From positions 1-14,346 of the forward strand of contig CAADUC010000111.1 of the NCBI GenBank assembly GCA_900752115.1: 14,346 nucleotides of DNA. The letters run 5' to 3'. This document shows positions 7,392 through 13,952 of the stretch, one piece after another. The translations under genes were made by a program, and so were the position numbers. The stretch's first letter is position 1. Each line of letters starts with the position of its first letter. The notes below the pieces were generated by a model. It made no database searches and was not told the DNA's origin. It saw only the letters and a list, made by a program, of their open reading frames with translations. Origin of the DNA: Clostridia bacterium (GTDB taxonomy: Bacteria > Bacillota > Clostridia > Oscillospirales > Acutalibacteraceae).

Positions 7392-8492
7392 ATGGAAAAA
7401 GCAAAGGTTTATTTCACTGATTTTCATACCTCGGGAGGAGTTACGCTGCCTGAAAAGCTGCGCAAGCTTGTAAAACGGGCGGGGATCGATCAGCTGGACT
7501 ACAAGGATCGCTATACAGCGATCAAGCTTCATTTCGGAGAGCCAGGCAATCTTGCTTACTTGCGTCCGAATTACGCAAGAGTGATCGTAGACATTGTTAA
7601 AGAAAATGGGGGAAAGGTGTTCCTGACTGACTGTAATACTCTTTATGTTGGAGGACGCAAAAACGCGCTGGATCACCTTGATTCCGCTTATGCGAACGGG
7701 TATAATCCCTTTGCCACTGACTGCCACGTTATCATTGCGGACGGCCTTAAGGGAACGGATGAGACGCTCGTCCCCATTGAAGACGGCGATTATGTGAAGG
7801 AAGCAAAGATCGGCCGGGCTGTCATGGATGCCGATAACTTTATTTCGCTGACACATTTTAAGTGCCATGAAGCTACGGGCTTTGGAGGAACCTTCAAAAA
7901 CATTGGTATGGGCTGCGGCTCCAGAGCGGGTAAAATGGAGATGCACAGCGCAGGGAAGCCCTATGTGAACCAGGAGCTTTGTGTTGGCTGCGGAATGTGT
8001 CAGAAAAATTGCGCGCACAGCGCCATTACGATTGAAAACCGAAAGGCTTCCATCTGTCACGATCGTTGTGTCGGCTGCGGGCGCTGCATCGGCGCTTGTC
8101 CGAAAGATGCCGTTTCCGCCGCCGGTGATGAAGTAAATGAGATCCTGAACAAAAAGATGGTGGAATATGCCGCAGCGATTCTGCGTAATAAACCTTGTTT
8201 TCACATCAGCTTGATCTGCGACGTTTCTCCCTTCTGTGACTGCCATGCGGAAAATGATGTGCCGATTATCCCGGATGTGGGAATGCTGGCTTCGTTTGAT
8301 CCGGTAGCGCTTGATATGGCCTGTGCGGATCTGTGCAATGCACAGCCGGTTATGCCCGGCTGCCGTATCGAGGGAAGTACGGAAGAGGACCATTTCCACG
8401 CTGCTCATCCTACCACGGAATGGCACAGCCTGATCCGGCACGCCGAAAAGATGGGACTGGGGACCAGCGAATATGAGTTGATTTCTGTCTGA
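7392..8492 (+). CDS. DUF362 domain protein with two ferredoxin-type [4Fe-4S] motifs
   Basis: A 366-residue protein of the DUF362 family, whose biochemical function is not established. The N-terminal half (about 1-180) holds family features such as AIKLHFGEPGN at 43-53, GGKVFLTDCNTLYVGGR and FKCHEATGFGGTFKNIGMGCGSRAGK at about 156-181. Two complete CxxCxxCxxxC motifs follow: C197, C200, C203, C207 and C226, C229, C232, C236-Pro, indicating two [4Fe-4S] clusters. The C-terminal part has extra cysteines (C276, C282, C284) and FDPVALDMACADLC, again typical of the family. No signal peptide is visible, so it is probably cytosolic. It stands alone between the fatty-acid terminator and the butyrate promoter. 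An electron-transfer or redox-maturation role is a guess from the clusters. Confidence 0.9.
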   Translation: MEKAKVYFTDFHTSGGVTLPEKLRKLVKRAGIDQLDYKDRYTAIKLHFGEPGNLAYLRPNYARVIVDIVKENGGKVFLTDCNTLYVGGRKNALDHLDSAYANGYNPFATDCHVIIADGLKGTDETLVPIEDGDYVKEAKIGRAVMDADNFISLTHFKCHEATGFGGTFKNIGMGCGSRAGKMEMHSAGKPYVNQELCVGCGMCQKNCAHSAITIENRKASICHDRCVGCGRCIGACPKDAVSAAGDEVNEILNKKMVEYAAAILRNKPCFHISLICDVSPFCDCHAENDVPIIPDVGMLASFDPVALDMACADLCNAQPVMPGCRIEGSTEEDHFHAAHPTTEWHSLIRHAEKMGLGTSEYELISV

Positions 8493-8622
8493 GCCGGCGG
8501 CAGGGGGAGAGTATACTACCGTATGCTGGATACAGAAGACTCCTAGTTCCCCGGCATGCCGAGAGGAAACAAGTCTCGCCGCGCAGCTGTATAACCGTAT
8601 AATAGACAAAAATCGACCTACC
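8493..8622 (+). other. Non-coding, possibly structured interval downstream of the DUF362 gene
   Basis: I find no gene here. Several stems are possible: GCCGG (8493-8497) with CCGGC (8551-8555); GGAG (8506-8509) plus GTAT (8511-8514) with ATAC (8530-8533) plus CTCC (8540-8543); CGAGA with TCTCG around 8560-8578; and GCGGC (8497-8501) with GCCGC (8578-8582). Some are mutually exclusive. None is followed by a U-run, so a classic terminator for the DUF362 gene is not evident. It could be a 3' UTR structure or a small RNA; I recognise no known riboswitch or RNA family. Confidence 0.3.
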
Positions 8623-8639
8623 ACAGGGAGGAAATTATC
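8623..8639 (+). other. Orphan ribosome-binding-site-like segment
   Basis: ACAGGGAGGAAATTATC is nearly identical to the segment directly before the hbd start codon (10913-10928), differing by one extra G. Here the next triplet is TTA rather than ATG, and no open frame follows. It may be a relic of a lost gene start or chance similarity. Confidence 0.35.
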
Positions 8640-8653
8640 TTATTTGTAAATAA
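8640..8653. repeat. AT-rich inverted repeat upstream of the butyrate promoter
   Basis: TTATTT and AAATAA flank a two-base GT centre, about 34 bp upstream of the -35 hexamer. It could be a regulator site or simply UP-element-like AT-rich DNA. I cannot match it to a specific regulator. Confidence 0.35.
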
Positions 8654-8686
8654 TAGAAAACACTTTTTGAATTCCTGTGGAACATC

Positions 8687-8715
8687 TTGCAATTAAAATA
8701 AGTTTGTGATATATT
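8687..8715 (+). promoter_or_regulatory. Promoter of the thl-crt-hbd-bcd-etfBA operon
   Basis: TTGCAA (8687-8692) and TATATT (8710-8715) are separated by the ideal 17 bases, with TGA just before the -10 giving an extended -10. The region upstream (about 8632-8700) is AT-rich and UP-element-like within an otherwise GC-rich area. The predicted start is near 8722, giving a leader of about 112 nt before thl. Confidence 0.75.
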
Positions 8716-8721
8716 TAACAC
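8704..8721. promoter_or_regulatory. Probable Rex operator overlapping the -10
   Basis: TTGTGATATATTTAACAC matches 11 of the 14 defined positions of the clostridial Rex consensus TTGTTAANNNNTTAACAA. The left half is even closer to the TTGTGAA half-site known from Bacillus. It covers the -10 and the likely start site, so a bound repressor would block initiation. Rex senses NADH/NAD+ and is known to repress butyrate genes in other clostridia. An overlapping repeat AACAC-ATA-GTGTT (8717-8729) could be part of the same site or a second operator. Confidence 0.6.
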
Positions 8722-8731
8722 ATAGTGTTCG

Positions 8732-8791
8732 GTTTCCCTGCATTTTTCGCGGAAACGGCAGAAAAATGCAGGCTTTACTGCCGAAATGCAG
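8732..8791 (+). promoter_or_regulatory. Leader RNA with two mutually exclusive hairpins
   Basis: State A is a perfect 12-bp stem, CCTGCATTTTTC (8737-8748) with GAAAAATGCAGG (8761-8772), and a 12-nt loop. State B pairs CTGCATTT (8738-8745) with AAATGCAG (8784-8791) and CGGCAG (8756-8761) with the adjoining CTGCCG (8778-8783): 14 bp with one 10-nt bulge. GTTTCC (8732-8737) can also pair with GGAAAC (8751-8756). The states share bases and cannot coexist. No U-tract follows, so transcription termination is unlikely. I recognise no known riboswitch class. Confidence 0.5.
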
Positions 8792-8795
8792 CAAT

Positions 8796-8821
8796 CATTC
8801 AGGCATGAAAAAAATTGAATG
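8796..8821 (+). promoter_or_regulatory. Small hairpin touching the thl ribosome binding site
   Basis: CATTCA (8796-8801) and TGAATG (8816-8821) form a perfect 6-bp stem whose last base is the first G of the thl Shine-Dalgarno sequence. It is weak, and might slightly mask the site. Confidence 0.3.
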
Positions 8822-8825
8822 GAGG
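8821..8825 (+). promoter_or_regulatory. Ribosome binding site for thl
   Basis: GGAGG is eight bases before the ATG at 8834. It rules out the in-frame ATG at 8819, because the Shine-Dalgarno sequence would then lie within the second and third codons. Confidence 0.85.
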
Positions 8826-8833
8826 AACAAAAA

Positions 8834-10018
8834 ATGTCCAGAACAATTGTGTTGGCAGGCGCTGTGCGTACGGCAATCGGCAAGATGGGTGGCGCTCTCT
8901 CCGGCACCCCCGCTGCTACCCTCGGTTCCATCGTAATCAAGGAGGCTCTCTCCCGCGCGAATGTCGCGGCGGATCAGGTCGACGAGGTTCTGATGGGCTG
9001 CGTGCTTCAGGCTGCGCAGGGACAGAATGTTGCCCGTCAGGCGGCTATCAAGGCTGGCCTTCCGATCGAGGTGCCTGCTCTGACGCTGAACAACGTCTGC
9101 GGCTCCGGCCTCAAGTGCGTCAACACGGCTGCTGCCATGATCGCTGCCGGCGATGCTGACATCATCGTTGCGGGCGGTATGGAGAACATGTCCATGGCTC
9201 CGTATGCTCTTCCGCAGGCCCGTTTCGGTTACCGTATGAACAACGCTACCATGATTGATACCATGGTGAACGACGCTCTGTGGGATGCCTTCAACAACTA
9301 TCATATGGGCATCACCGCTGAGAACCTTGCTGAAAAGTACGGCCTCACCCGCGAGATGCAGGATGAGTTCGCCGCTGCCAGCCAGCAGAAGTGCGAGAAG
9401 GCTCAGGCTGAGGGCCGCTTCAAGGACGAGATCGTTCCCGTTCCGGTGAAGGTGAAGAAGGAAACCGTTATGTTTGAGAAGGACGAGGGTCCTCGTGCCG
9501 GCGTTACCAAGGAGAGCATCTCCAAGCTGCGTCCCGCGTTCAAGGCTGACGGTACTGTCACTGCTGCCAACGCTTCCGGTATCAATGACGGCGCTGCGGC
9601 CGTTGTCGTGATGAGCGAAGAGAAGGCTAAGGAGCTCGGCGTAAAGCCGATGGCGAAGTTTGTTGTCGGCGCTTCCGCCGGTGTCGATCCGTCCATCATG
9701 GGCATTGGTCCTGCCGCTTCCACCCGTAAGGCTCTCGCGCATGCCAACATGAGCCTCGACCAGATCGACCTGATCGAAGCGAATGAGGCGTTTGCCGCTC
9801 AGTCCCTGGCTGTTGCCAAGGAGCTCAACTTCGACATGAGCAAGGTCAATGTCAACGGCGGCGCTATTGCTCTGGGTCATCCGGTTGGTGCTTCCGGCTG
9901 CCGTATTCTGGTCACCCTGCTGCATGAGATGCAGAAGAGGGACGACGTTAAGACCGGTCTGGCCACACTGTGCGTCGGCGGCGGCATGGGCGTCACCACG
10001 ATTGTTGAGAAATATTGA
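8834..10018 (+). CDS. thl: Acetyl-CoA acetyltransferase (thiolase)
   Basis: A 394-residue biosynthetic-type thiolase, normal length. It condenses two acetyl-CoA to acetoacetyl-CoA, the entry step of butyrate formation, in the cytosol. The acylated cysteine is C89 in NNVCGSG. The C-terminal catalytic residues are H349 in [14 protein letters not shown] and C380 in [18 protein letters not shown] at 315-323 is the third family motif. The start at 8834 is fixed by GGAGG at 8821-8825. It is the first gene of the operon and follows the Rex-like promoter and the leader hairpins. Codon use is strongly biased (AAG, GGC and CTG dominate), pointing to high expression. A beta-oxidation thiolase is less likely given the butyrate gene context. 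Confidence 0.96.
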   Translation: MSRTIVLAGAVRTAIGKMGGALSGTPAATLGSIVIKEALSRANVAADQVDEVLMGCVLQAAQGQNVARQAAIKAGLPIEVPALTLNNVCGSGLKCVNTAAAMIAAGDADIIVAGGMENMSMAPYALPQARFGYRMNNATMIDTMVNDALWDAFNNYHMGITAENLAEKYGLTREMQDEFAAASQQKCEKAQAEGRFKDEIVPVPVKVKKETVMFEKDEGPRAGVTKESISKLRPAFKADGTVTAANASGINDGAAAVVVMSEEKAKELGVKPMAKFVVGASAGVDPSIMGIGPAASTRKALAHANMSLDQIDLIEANEAFAAQSLAVAKELNFDMSKVNVNGGAIALGHPVGASGCRILVTLLHEMQKRDDVKTGLATLCVGGGMGVTTIVEKY

Positions 10019-10055
10019 TTCTCAGCGCGAATCTTGCTGAAAAGGAAGAGTTAAC

Positions 10056-10832
10056 ATGAGCTTTATCAAATATGAGCAGAAGGACGCGATTGCCGTTCTC
10101 ACGATCGATCGTGAGAGAGCGCTCAACGCTTTGAATTCCGAGGTTCTCGGTGAGCTCGACGCCACGATCGACGCTATCGATCTCGACGTTGTCCGCTGCC
10201 TTATCATCACCGGTGCAGGCCAGAAATCCTTTGTCGCCGGCGCTGATATCGGCGAAATGAGCACGCTTTCCAAGGCGGAAGGCGAGGCCTTCGGCAAGAA
10301 GGGCAACGATGTGTTCCGTAAGATTGAGAAGCTGCCGATTCCCGTCATTGCAGCGGTGAACGGCTTTGCTCTCGGCGGCGGCTGCGAGCTTTCCATGAGC
10401 TGCGACATTCGCCTGGCTTCCGAGAACGCTGTGTTCGGCCAGCCCGAGACCGGTCTGGGCATTACTCCCGGCTTCGGCGGTACCCAGCGACTGGCCCGCA
10501 TCATTCCGGTCGGCAAGGCCAAGGAAATGCTGTATGCCGGCACGAAGATCAAGGCGGATGAGGCGCTGTCTCTCGGCCTGGTCAACGCTGTTTATCCGTC
10601 TGAGGAGCTCCTGCCTGCGGCAGAGAAGCTTGCCTCCAAGATTGCCCGCAATGCTCCGATTGCTGTGCGTGCCTCCAAGAAGGCCGTGGATGAGGGCCTG
10701 CAGGTTTCCATCGACGAGGCTATCGTGATCGAGGAGAAGCTGTTCGGCAGCTGCTTCGAGACCGAGGATCAGAGAAACGGGATGGCTGCGTTCCTGAACA
10801 AGGAGAAGGCTCCCGCGTTCCAGAACAAATAA
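10056..10832 (+). CDS. crt: 3-hydroxybutyryl-CoA dehydratase (crotonase)
   Basis: A 258-residue enoyl-CoA hydratase-family protein. It dehydrates (S)-3-hydroxybutyryl-CoA to crotonyl-CoA. The oxyanion-hole region AGADIGEM is at 61-68 and NGFALGGGCELSMSCDIRLAS at 102-122. The two catalytic glutamates are E111 and E131 (in GQPETGLGITPGFGGTQRL), 20 residues apart as in rat crotonase. AAAGGAAGAG at 10041-10050 sits five bases before the ATG. It lies 37 nt after thl and shares its strong codon bias. A general fatty-acid hydratase would look similar, but the thl-crt-hbd-bcd-etf context supports the short-chain butyrate role. Confidence 0.95.
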   Translation: MSFIKYEQKDAIAVLTIDRERALNALNSEVLGELDATIDAIDLDVVRCLIITGAGQKSFVAGADIGEMSTLSKAEGEAFGKKGNDVFRKIEKLPIPVIAAVNGFALGGGCELSMSCDIRLASENAVFGQPETGLGITPGFGGTQRLARIIPVGKAKEMLYAGTKIKADEALSLGLVNAVYPSEELLPAAEKLASKIARNAPIAVRASKKAVDEGLQVSIDEAIVIEEKLFGSCFETEDQRNGMAAFLNKEKAPAFQNK

Positions 10833-10847
10833 GATAACGATGCTGGA

Positions 10848-10878
10848 GGGTACTGCACGGTGAAACCGCGCAGTACCC
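10848..10878 (+). other. Intercistronic hairpin between crt and hbd
   Basis: GGGTACTGC (10848-10856) pairs perfectly with GCAGTACCC (10870-10878), with an inner CGG/CCG pairing after one A-C mismatch. No U-run follows directly (ATGCGTCC comes next), so it fits an mRNA processing or stability hairpin better than a terminator. Confidence 0.6.
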
Positions 10879-10928
10879 CCATGCGTCCTTTTCTCAGAAA
10901 TGAATGAATTTGACAGGAGGAAATTATC

Positions 10929-11768
10929 ATGATCGTTGGTATTATTGGTGCCGGCACGATGGGCTCCGGTATTGCACAGGCTTTTGCTCAGACCGAGGGC
11001 TATGAGGTCCGTCTTTGCGACGTAAAGGCTGAGTGGGCTGCAAACGGCAAGGCAAAGATTGCCAAGGGCTTCGAGAAGAGAATTGCGAAGGGCAAGATGG
11101 AGCAGGCTGCTGCCGACGCCATCCTGAGCAAGATTACCACCGGCACGAACGAGATCGTTGCTGACTGCGACCTTGTCGTTGAGGCTGCTCTTGAGAAGAT
11201 GGATCTGAAGAAGGAGATCTTCAAGAGCCTGCAGGGAATCTGCAAGCCTGACTGCATCTTCGCCACCAACACCTCCTCTCTCTCCATCACGGAGATCTCC
11301 AACGGCCTGGATCGCGCTGTTGTCGGCATGCATTTCTTCAATCCCGCTCCGGTTATGAAGCTGGTTGAGGTTATTGCCGGCGAGACCACCGATCCTTCTG
11401 TTGTTGAGAAGATCGTTGCGATTTCCAAGGAGATCGGCAAGACCCCTGTGCAGGTCAACGAGGCTGCAGGCTTTGTTGTCAACCGCATTCTCATCCCGAT
11501 GATCAATGAGGCCATCGGCATCTACGCTGACGGTGTTGCCAGCGTGGAGGGCATCGACACTGCCATGCAGCTTGGCGCCAACCATCCCATGGGCCCGCTC
11601 GCTCTCGGCGATCTGGTCGGCCTGGATATCGTCCTCGCCATCATGGAGGTTCTGCAGGCTGAGACGGGCGATCCCAAGTATCGTCCGCATCCGCTGCTCA
11701 GAAAGATGGTTCGTGCCGGCAAGCTCGGCCGCAAGACCGGCATCGGCTTCTACGACTACAGAAAGTAA
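10929..11768 (+). CDS. hbd: 3-hydroxybutyryl-CoA dehydrogenase
   Basis: A 279-residue 3-hydroxyacyl-CoA dehydrogenase, typical clostridial Hbd length. It reduces acetoacetyl-CoA to (S)-3-hydroxybutyryl-CoA. The Rossmann motif GAGTMG is at 7-12, and D31 at the end of beta-strand 2 suggests NADH preference. Catalytic residues are S116/S117 in NTSSLSI, H135 in [17 protein letters not shown]147 and N185 in GFVVNRI. The C-terminal domain carries [11 protein letters not shown] and ends [19 protein letters not shown] at 10915-10920 lies eight bases before the ATG. The gene follows crt after a 96-nt gap with a hairpin and is followed by a terminator-like structure. The crt-hbd-bcd order differs from Clostridium acetobutylicum, where hbd comes last. 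Confidence 0.96.
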   Translation: MIVGIIGAGTMGSGIAQAFAQTEGYEVRLCDVKAEWAANGKAKIAKGFEKRIAKGKMEQAAADAILSKITTGTNEIVADCDLVVEAALEKMDLKKEIFKSLQGICKPDCIFATNTSSLSITEISNGLDRAVVGMHFFNPAPVMKLVEVIAGETTDPSVVEKIVAISKEIGKTPVQVNEAAGFVVNRILIPMINEAIGIYADGVASVEGIDTAMQLGANHPMGPLALGDLVGLDIVLAIMEVLQAETGDPKYRPHPLLRKMVRAGKLGRKTGIGFYDYRK

Positions 11769-11796
11769 GGATCCTGTACGGAATCAACGCTGTTTC

Positions 11797-11815
11797 ACAG
11801 GCGCTTGAAGCCTGT
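11797..11815 (+). other. Small hairpin after hbd
   Basis: ACAGGC (11797-11802) and GCCTGT (11810-11815) form a perfect 6-bp stem with a 7-nt loop. It precedes the stronger hairpin at 11826 and may help structure the 3' end of the upstream mRNA part. Confidence 0.4.
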
Positions 11816-11825
11816 TTGAGGGAAT

Positions 11826-11858
11826 TCCCGCCGGGCTTTGTGCCCGGCCGGGAGTTTT
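11826..11858 (+). terminator. Terminator-like hairpin between hbd and bcd
   Basis: TCCCG-CCGGGC (11826-11836) pairs with GCCCGG-C-CGGGA (11842-11853): 11 bp with one bulged C and a 5-nt loop. A short tract GTTTTCTCCTGTTTCTT follows. The stem is very stable but the U-tract is interrupted, so partial termination is plausible. I see only weak promoter-like sequence between it and bcd. Confidence 0.6.
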
Positions 11859-11926
11859 CTCCTGTTTCTTGAGCGTCTTTGAATTTTTGCAGCCTCTGTG
11901 TTCCGGTTTTGCCTAATTTAGAAATT

Positions 11927-11931
11927 GGAGG
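11927..11931 (+). promoter_or_regulatory. Ribosome binding site for bcd
   Basis: GGAGG is ten bases before the ATG at 11942. It excludes the in-frame ATG at 11879, which would add 21 residues not typical of acyl-CoA dehydrogenases. The 5-bp inverted repeat AATTT-AG-AAATT (11915-11926) lies directly upstream. Confidence 0.8.
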
Positions 11932-11941
11932 AACAACGAGT

Positions 11942-13081
11942 ATGAATTTCATGCTTTCTAAAGAACAGGAAATGGCTCGCACCCTTTTCCACGATTTCGC
12001 GGAGAACGAGGTCAAGCCCCTGGCACAAGAAGTTGACGAGACGGAGCGTTTCCCTGCTGAGACCGTTGAGAAGATGAAGAAGCTTGGCTTCATGGGTATT
12101 CCCCAGCCGAAGGAGTACGGCGGCCAGGGCTGCGATACCCTGACGTATGTCCTTTGCGTGGAAGAGCTTTCCAAGGTTTGTGCGACGACCGGTGTTATCG
12201 TTTCTGCTCACACTTCTCTGGGCTCTGATCCGATCAAGAAGTTCGGCACCCCGGAGCAGATTAAGAAGTACCTCGTTCCGCTCGCAAGCGGCGAGAAGCT
12301 CGGAGCGTTCGGCCTGACGGAGCCTAACGCCGGCACCGATGCCTCCGGCCAGCAGACGAAAGCTGTCCTCGAAGGCGATCATTATGTCCTCAACGGCAGC
12401 AAAATCTTTATTACCAACGGCGGCAAGGCTGATATCTATATTATCTTCGCCATGACCGACAAGACGAAGGGCACCCGTGGTATCTCTGCTTTCATTGTGG
12501 AGAAGGATTTCCCGGGCTTCCGCATCGGCACGAAGGAGAAGAAGATGGGTATCCGCGGCTCCTCCACGACCGAGCTGATCTTCGAGAACTGCATCGTTCC
12601 GAAAGAGAATCTCCTCGGCAAGGAAGGCCAGGGCTTCAAGATTGCCATGCAGACGCTTGACGGCGGCCGTATTGGTATTGCTGCACAGGCGCTCGGCATT
12701 GCGGAAGGTGCTTTCGAAGAGACTGTTAAGTATGTCAAGGAGAGAAAGCAGTTTGGCCGCCCGCTTGCCAAATTCCAGAACACCCAGTTCCAGCTGGCTG
12801 ATATGAAGACGAAGATCGAGGCTGCGAAGCTGCTTGTCTATCGTGCCGCCATCGCGAAGGATACCCAGAAGGTTTACTCCGTCGAGGCTGCCACGGCGAA
12901 GCTGTTTGCTGCTGAGGTTGCCATGGAAGTGACCACCAAGGCGGTCCAGCTGCACGGCGGTTACGGCTATACCAGAGAATATCCCGTGGAGCGTATGATG
13001 CGCGACGCTAAGATTACCGAAATCTATGAGGGCACCAGCGAAGTGCAGCGCATGGTTATCTCCGGCAATATCCTGAAATAA
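11942..13081 (+). CDS. bcd: Butyryl-CoA dehydrogenase
   Basis: A 379-residue short-chain acyl-CoA dehydrogenase with FAD. It reduces crotonyl-CoA to butyryl-CoA. With EtfAB the clostridial enzyme couples this to ferredoxin reduction by NADH (electron bifurcation), conserving energy. Signatures are [16 protein letters not shown] at 121-136, [12 protein letters not shown] at 156-167, [16 protein letters not shown] at 268-283 and [23 protein letters not shown] at 336-358. The catalytic base is E363 in EIYEGTSE, the position found in butyryl-CoA and medium-chain dehydrogenases. The start is set by GGAGG at 11927-11931; a second ATG at 11951 is possible. It is separated from hbd by 173 nt with a terminator-like hairpin and followed closely by etfB. 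The bifurcating role is inferred from the etfBA neighbours. Confidence 0.96.
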   Translation: MNFMLSKEQEMARTLFHDFAENEVKPLAQEVDETERFPAETVEKMKKLGFMGIPQPKEYGGQGCDTLTYVLCVEELSKVCATTGVIVSAHTSLGSDPIKKFGTPEQIKKYLVPLASGEKLGAFGLTEPNAGTDASGQQTKAVLEGDHYVLNGSKIFITNGGKADIYIIFAMTDKTKGTRGISAFIVEKDFPGFRIGTKEKKMGIRGSSTTELIFENCIVPKENLLGKEGQGFKIAMQTLDGGRIGIAAQALGIAEGAFEETVKYVKERKQFGRPLAKFQNTQFQLADMKTKIEAAKLLVYRAAIAKDTQKVYSVEAATAKLFAAEVAMEVTTKAVQLHGGYGYTREYPVERMMRDAKITEIYEGTSEVQRMVISGNILK

Positions 13082-13115
13082 TGATAGCTGTAAAGCCCAG
13101 AAGGAGTGACATTCT

Positions 13116-13898
13116 TTGAATATTGTAGTTTGCATTAAGCAGGTTCCGAATACGAACGAAGTAAAGCTCGACCCGGTGACCGGTACCCTGATTCGTGACG
13201 GCGTGCCGAGCATCATGAATCCCGACGATAAGGCTGGCCTTGAGGCTGCTCTGCGTTTGAAGGATTCCATGGGCGCTCATGTTACGGTTGTCTCCATGGG
13301 TCCGATGCAGGCTGACGCCGTTCTCCGTGAGGCCATGGCTATGGGTGCGGACGACGCTTACCTGATCTCTGACAGAGCGTTCGGCGGCGCTGATACGCTT
13401 GCCACCTCCACCACGATCGCTGCTGCGATCAAAAAGATTCCTTATGATCTCATCATCACCGGTCGTCAGGCCATTGACGGCGACACCGCTCAGGTCGGCC
13501 CGCAGATCGCCGAGCACCTCAACATCCCGAACGTCAGCTACGCGGAGGACATCCAGGTCGAGGGCGACACTGTCACCGTTAAGCGCCAGTATGAGGATCG
13601 CTACCACACTGTCAAGGTCAAGATGCCCTGCCTCATCACCGCGCTGAGCGAGCTCAATCAGCCCCGTTACATGACCCCCGGCGGTATCTTTGATGCGTAC
13701 CGTGAGAAGACGGTTACCGTGTGGACAGTCAATGACATTGAGGTTGACATGGACAAGATTGGCCTCAAGGGCTCGCCCACAAGAGTGTTCCAGAGCTTCC
13801 CGAAGAGCCTGAAGGCTGCCGGCACGGTTGTCACGCTTGACGGCGAGGAAGCTGCGGATTATATGCTTGAGAAGCTCAGAGAAAAGTTCATCATCTGA
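13116..13898 (+). CDS. etfB: Electron transfer flavoprotein subunit beta
   Basis: A 260-residue EtfB. With EtfA it takes electrons from NADH and splits them between Bcd and ferredoxin in butyrate producers. The start is TTG, with AAGGAG at 13101-13106 nine bases upstream. No in-frame ATG or GTG precedes it, and residues 2 onward (NIVVCIKQVPNT) match the conserved N-terminus, so the rare start is well supported. Family marks are IMNPDDKAGLEAALRLKD at about 33-50 and the flavin-site segment GRQAIDGDTAQVGP at 116-129, of the type seen in clostridial bifurcating Etfs. It lies 34 nt after bcd and 54 nt before etfA. A poor start codon might adjust its level relative to bcd. Confidence 0.95.
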   Translation: MNIVVCIKQVPNTNEVKLDPVTGTLIRDGVPSIMNPDDKAGLEAALRLKDSMGAHVTVVSMGPMQADAVLREAMAMGADDAYLISDRAFGGADTLATSTTIAAAIKKIPYDLIITGRQAIDGDTAQVGPQIAEHLNIPNVSYAEDIQVEGDTVTVKRQYEDRYHTVKVKMPCLITALSELNQPRYMTPGGIFDAYREKTVTVWTVNDIEVDMDKIGLKGSPTRVFQSFPKSLKAAGTVVTLDGEEAADYMLEKLREKFII

Positions 13899-13952
13899 GT
13901 ACGAGTGGCAGGTAAGGAATATTTTCAGAACATTGAAAGTGGTGAGCATAGA

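Noticed and set aside
8598..8603. Perfect TATAAT as a promoter -10.
   Set aside because: No acceptable -35 hexamer at 16-18 bases and no extended -10. The promoter at 8687-8715 is much better.
8737..8791. Leader hairpins as a Rho-independent terminator or known riboswitch.
   Set aside because: No U-run follows either stem, and I could not match the sequence to glycine, THF, cobalamin, c-di-GMP or T-box consensus features.
8819..8833. Upstream in-frame ATG at 8819 as the thl start.
   Set aside because: GGAGG would fall inside the coding region; the ATG at 8834 has ideal spacing and matches the thiolase N-terminus.
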